Position numbers and translations under genes: made by a program
Notes under the pieces: generated by a model
Told to the model about the DNA's origin: nothing
Databases searched by the model: none
The model's input: the letters and a program-made list of their open reading frames with translations, nothing else
DNA from: JAOAFZ01 sp964412815
GTDB taxonomy: Bacteria; Patescibacteriota; Microgenomatia; UBA1406; GWC2-37-13
Length of the DNA stretch: 64,000 nucleotides
Assembly (NCBI GenBank): GCA_964412815.1
Contig: CAYPQF010000042.1
Location: forward strand, 16,204-80,203
Direction: 5' to 3'
Shown: positions 61,391-64,000 of the stretch, piece by piece
Numbering within the stretch: position 1 is the stretch's first letter
How the letters are laid out: each line of letters begins with the position of its first letter

Positions 61391-64000
61391 ATGAGTTCGC
61401 GAACTATCCAAGGCCTGGCACTGCTGGGCCTCCTGCTCCTGACACTGTTAGGAGCACAACCCGCACGCCTTGCCACGGCCCAGGACGACCCCATCGGCAT
61501 GATGGACGGGTTTGTGATCGACCGCCTCGGCTCGTCCGAGAGCGGGATGACCACGGACTTTATCGCCCAGTTCAACGAGCGTGTCTTCGCCAGCCAGCAC
61601 CCGATCTTTCTGCTGATCCTGCGCGAGGACGACATCGACACCCAGTACACGGATGAGGCGGCCCGGCGGATCATCAACATCCCCGACTTCAACACCCGTC
61701 TCACCGCGTTCCTCCAGAGCCAGAACACCGACAGCTTCATCATGATCGTGATCGCGCCCACCGCCTCTGAGGGCACCCGCAACTACGAGCGCGGGGCCAC
61801 GAGCCTGATCTATGAGGGGCGCTACGAGGTACTGAGCACCACCCCATCGCCGGAGGCGAACGAGCCCATCCTGCTCTACGTCTCCAACAAGGTGGATGAG
61901 ATGGTGGCCGCCGGCAACTGGCAGGAGGGCGCCCTCGAGGGCGTGAGCATGCTCACCCGCGAGCTGACCCGCATCGGCATGGGCCCGGGCGGCATGGCCG
62001 CGCCGGAGCCGCCGGTCAACAGCGGCAGCGCGGGCACCGTGCCCGTGATTCCGCCCGCGCAGCCCATCCAGCTGCCCTGGTGGCTCGGCTGGCTACTGGC
62101 GGTCCCCGTCTTCGGCGCCCTGCTCGCCTGGCTGCTCAGCGCCATCAACCGGCACGTGAAGGAGCGGGCCCGGGTGCGCGCGGCGCGCAACGCCGCCTTC
62201 ACCCAGTACAACGGCCTGCTTTCAAAGCTTACCGGCTTCGAGCCGCAGGTGCGCGACACGGACCAGTTCGTGATCGGCGTCCTGCGGAGCACCGTGCCGC
62301 AGCGGCTGCTGCTGCCCTACGAGGGCCTGCTCGCCGACCTGCGCCGGGACTTCGGCAGCATTAACGCCGACTCAGTCGCACTGCAGGAGAGCTACCCCGC
62401 GGACCGCTGGAACGGCCACACCGAGGAGGACTTCGCTCAGATCGAGCGGCTCTGTGCCCCGCTGCACGAGCGCATCGACGCCCTGTACACCCGCCTGGAC
62501 ACCCTGACCCGCAACGCCCAGGCCCTGATCGAGGCGGCGCAGAACGTCACGTCGCAGTCGCAGCAGGCGGTGCTGCTCTTCGGGCAGTCCGCCGAGCACC
62601 TGGCGCGCGCCCGCGAGCGGTTCTCTGACACCACGGTCGAAGGCCGCATCACCGAGGGCCGTGCCCTGCTGGTGCAGGCCGAGCGCCTGACCGCCGCGAG
62701 CACCGTCACGGAGGAGGCCTATCTCGAAGCCGCTAAACTGGTTCAGCAGGCTATCCAGCTCGCCACGGAGGCACTGGAGATCGCCCGCGACCTGGAGAAG
62801 CGCTACACCACCCTGCTCGCCGAGGCCACGCTCTATGAGGGCATCTTTGCCGAGGTTCGCTCGCTGATCGAGGGCGCCACCCGCGCCATGACCGATCTGC
62901 GCGGCGGCTTCCACCAGACCCTCTGGGGTACCGTCGAAGGCAACATCGCCAAAGCCGACCAGGCGCTGGCGGTGGCACAGGGTCACCTGACCGCTGCCAA
63001 CCGTCTGAGCGGCGTCTTTCCGGTGCAGCTGGGCGAGATGGACCGGCTCCTGGACCTGTGCAATGAGGCACAGGAGGACGCGCAGTATCTGTGCGCTTCC
63101 ATAGTCGACCTTCTCCAAGAGCTGATCGACCTGCGTGAGCGGGCCCCCGGTCTGCTGAGCAGCGCTACCCGCGCGGCTACAGAGGCCATCGAGTTTCTGA
63201 CCGCACATGACAGGGACGTCCCCGAGGCGCTGGATACACTCTTCGAGGCGGCCCACCGGGAACTGGAGGATGCCAGCGCAGAGAGTAGGGCCACTATGCC
63301 CGACTGGCGTCGCATCTGCTCGCTCGCCATCTCGGCCAAGCAGAAGGCCGACGAGATCCTGAAGGAGGCACGCACCGCCCACGAGAACATGGCGGCAGCG
63401 CACCGGAACGCCGAGCAGGAGATGACCCTGGCTACCCGGGCTCTTGCCGAGACCGACCGGTATATGGACGACAACCGGCACGAGCTGCGCAGCAGCACCA
63501 TCGAGCAGTACGCCGAGGCCGAGCGTCAGCTGGCCCGCGCGCGGGAGCTGATGCAGAACGCGGATGTGGCGACGGACGGCCAGGAGCAGCAGCGGCTGAC
63601 CTGGTATGCCGAGGTGGCCAAGCTGGCCGGCACCGTGCGCGAGCAGGCCCAGTCGGTCCTGGAGCGTGCTCAGTCGGACGTCCGCGAGGCCAACCGCCCG
63701 GTCTACACCGGCAGCGGCTACAACGGGAGCTACGGCGGCTATAGTGGCGGGGCCGGGGGGTCCCGGGGGGGTAACACAGTGATCTGGACCAACACCAGCA
63801 GCTCGTTGGGCACGCCCTCCCCCTCCCGCCCGCCCCCCCCCAGTTCCGGTGGCCGCCGTGGCGGCGGTTTCCGGGGCTTCCGCTCCTCCTCCAGCCGCTC
63901 CTCCGGGTCCCGCCTGACCACCACTCCGTCGCCCACCCCGTCGTCCGCACCGAGCCGGCCCCGCACCCCTGTCTCTTTTACCCATCTCCCCGCCCACGCG
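61391..64000 (+). CDS. Secreted/membrane protein with TPM-like N-domain and long coiled coil (incomplete)
   Basis: At least 850 residues, 3' end not reached. Signal peptide (1-30), an alpha/beta domain of about 160 residues resembling TPM/YgcG-type domains (FLLILREDDIDTQYTDEAAR), a Pro/Gly linker, one membrane segment (about 235-258), then about 520 residues of helical coiled coil, and a Gly/Ser/Pro tail (YNGSYGGYSGGAGGSRGG). The TPM link is tentative. The last ten codons (63969-64000) are adapter-like, so the true C-terminus is unknown. GGGAG precedes the ATG at 61391. Confidence 0.6.
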   Translation, partial: MSSRTIQGLALLGLLLLTLLGAQPARLATAQDDPIGMMDGFVIDRLGSSESGMTTDFIAQFNERVFASQHPIFLLILREDDIDTQYTDEAARRIINIPDFNTRLTAFLQSQNTDSFIMIVIAPTASEGTRNYERGATSLIYEGRYEVLSTTPSPEANEPILLYVSNKVDEMVAAGNWQEGALEGVSMLTRELTRIGMGPGGMAAPEPPVNSGSAGTVPVIPPAQPIQLPWWLGWLLAVPVFGALLAWLLSAINRHVKERARVRAARNAAFTQYNGLLSKLTGFEPQVRDTDQFVIGVLRSTVPQRLLLPYEGLLADLRRDFGSINADSVALQESYPADRWNGHTEEDFAQIERLCAPLHERIDALYTRLDTLTRNAQALIEAAQNVTSQSQQAVLLFGQSAEHLARARERFSDTTVEGRITEGRALLVQAERLTAASTVTEEAYLEAAKLVQQAIQLATEALEIARDLEKRYTTLLAEATLYEGIFAEVRSLIEGATRAMTDLRGGFHQTLWGTVEGNIAKADQALAVAQGHLTAANRLSGVFPVQLGEMDRLLDLCNEAQEDAQYLCASIVDLLQELIDLRERAPGLLSSATRAATEAIEFLTAHDRDVPEALDTLFEAAHRELEDASAESRATMPDWRRICSLAISAKQKADEILKEARTAHENMAAAHRNAEQEMTLATRALAETDRYMDDNRHELRSSTIEQYAEAERQLARARELMQNADVATDGQEQQRLTWYAEVAKLAGTVREQAQSVLERAQSDVREANRPVYTGSGYNGSYGGYSGGAGGSRGGNTVIWTNTSSSLGTPSPSRPPPPSSGGRRGGGFRGFRSSSSRSSGSRLTTTPSPTPSSAPSRPRTPVSFTHLPAHA
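63969..64000 (+). other. Adapter-like sequence at contig end
   Basis: The last 32 bases match the Nextera transposase read-through sequence (CTGTCTCTTATACACATCTC and following bases) at 27 of 32 positions; four of the five mismatches are C in place of A or G. Homopolymer runs of C and G at 63750-63840 also suggest poor base quality. Treat the end of the window as artefactual. Confidence 0.85.

Noticed and set aside
62372..63997. 541-codon reverse frame opposite the coiled-coil gene
   Set aside because: Low-complexity Gly/Arg/Ala composition typical of an antisense frame in G+C-rich DNA; the forward frame has a start, a Shine-Dalgarno and a coherent domain order.
1..64000. Recoding of UGA (as in Gracilibacteria/SR1)
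   Set aside because: Well-conserved genes (HIT protein, first carotenoid desaturase) end in TGA at the expected length, and TGA is not seen inside conserved domains.

Overview
The window looks like one end of a contig from a small-genome, uncultivated bacterium. The prepilin proteins have Pro/Thr-rich linkers and the recurrent 'LPxDP...YxY' pilin fold. Genes are short and tightly packed, often with 1-15 base overlaps. ClpB lacks its N domain, GAPDH and PGK are paired, and the aldolase is archaeal-type class I. Together these fit Candidate Phyla Radiation / Patescibacteria, most likely Microgenomates-like; a Chloroflexota relative cannot be excluded. TGA is used as a stop, so the code is the standard one. 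The taxonomic call is inference.

Layout. 1-9.1 kb: housekeeping genes (gltX, Nudix hydrolase, trmD, yidD, clpB behind a CIRCE-like operator, GNAT, HIT-EVE pair) mixed with G+C-rich genes for small membrane proteins. 9.1-13 kb: central glycolysis (class I aldolase, GAPDH, PGK). 13-19.2 kb: membrane and envelope hypotheticals, typA and radC. 19.3-24.5 kb: secreted proteins (VanW-like protein, membrane metallopeptidase, a glycosidase split by a frameshift). 24.57-28.68 kb: an A+T-richer island between two 85-bp direct repeats that abut tRNA-Pro; it carries PLD-like, PHP, endonuclease/exonuclease/phosphatase (EEP) and FkbM genes. 28.8-32.1 kb: a znuABC-type zinc uptake operon with a palindromic operator inside its promoter. 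32.2-35.2 kb: YibE/F and a VKOR-dihydroorotate dehydrogenase fusion. 35.3-41.75 kb: a six-gene carotenoid operon (two CrtI-family desaturases, CrtB, polyprenyl synthase, UbiA-type lycopene elongase, CruF) that matches the acyclic C50 bacterioruberin pathway of haloarchaea. 41.7-59.7 kb: a surface-appendage locus with six type IV prepilin-like proteins (several carrying Kelch, NHL, CARDB or an 18-cysteine tip domain), small membrane-anchored partners, a sortase, an LPKTG protein, a TasA-like SipW-type protein, a glycosidase and a GT-C glycosyltransferase. 59.8-64 kb: more G+C-rich membrane proteins and a large TPM/coiled-coil protein, running into what looks like untrimmed Nextera adapter in the last 32 bases.

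Two gene-expression styles coexist. Most ordinary genes have a TATAAT-like -10 box only 5-10 bases before the start codon, which implies leaderless mRNA. About ten G+C-rich genes, nearly all membrane or secreted proteins of unknown function, have a 20-45-base leader with a Shine-Dalgarno sequence, and several end in a strong G+C hairpin. The surface locus appears to form a unit: prepilins display tip domains, sortase and SipW-type proteins form other surface structures, and the VKOR domain could supply disulfides to the cysteine-rich tips. Three frameshift splits (one glycosidase, two prepilin fusions) may be biological or may be assembly errors.
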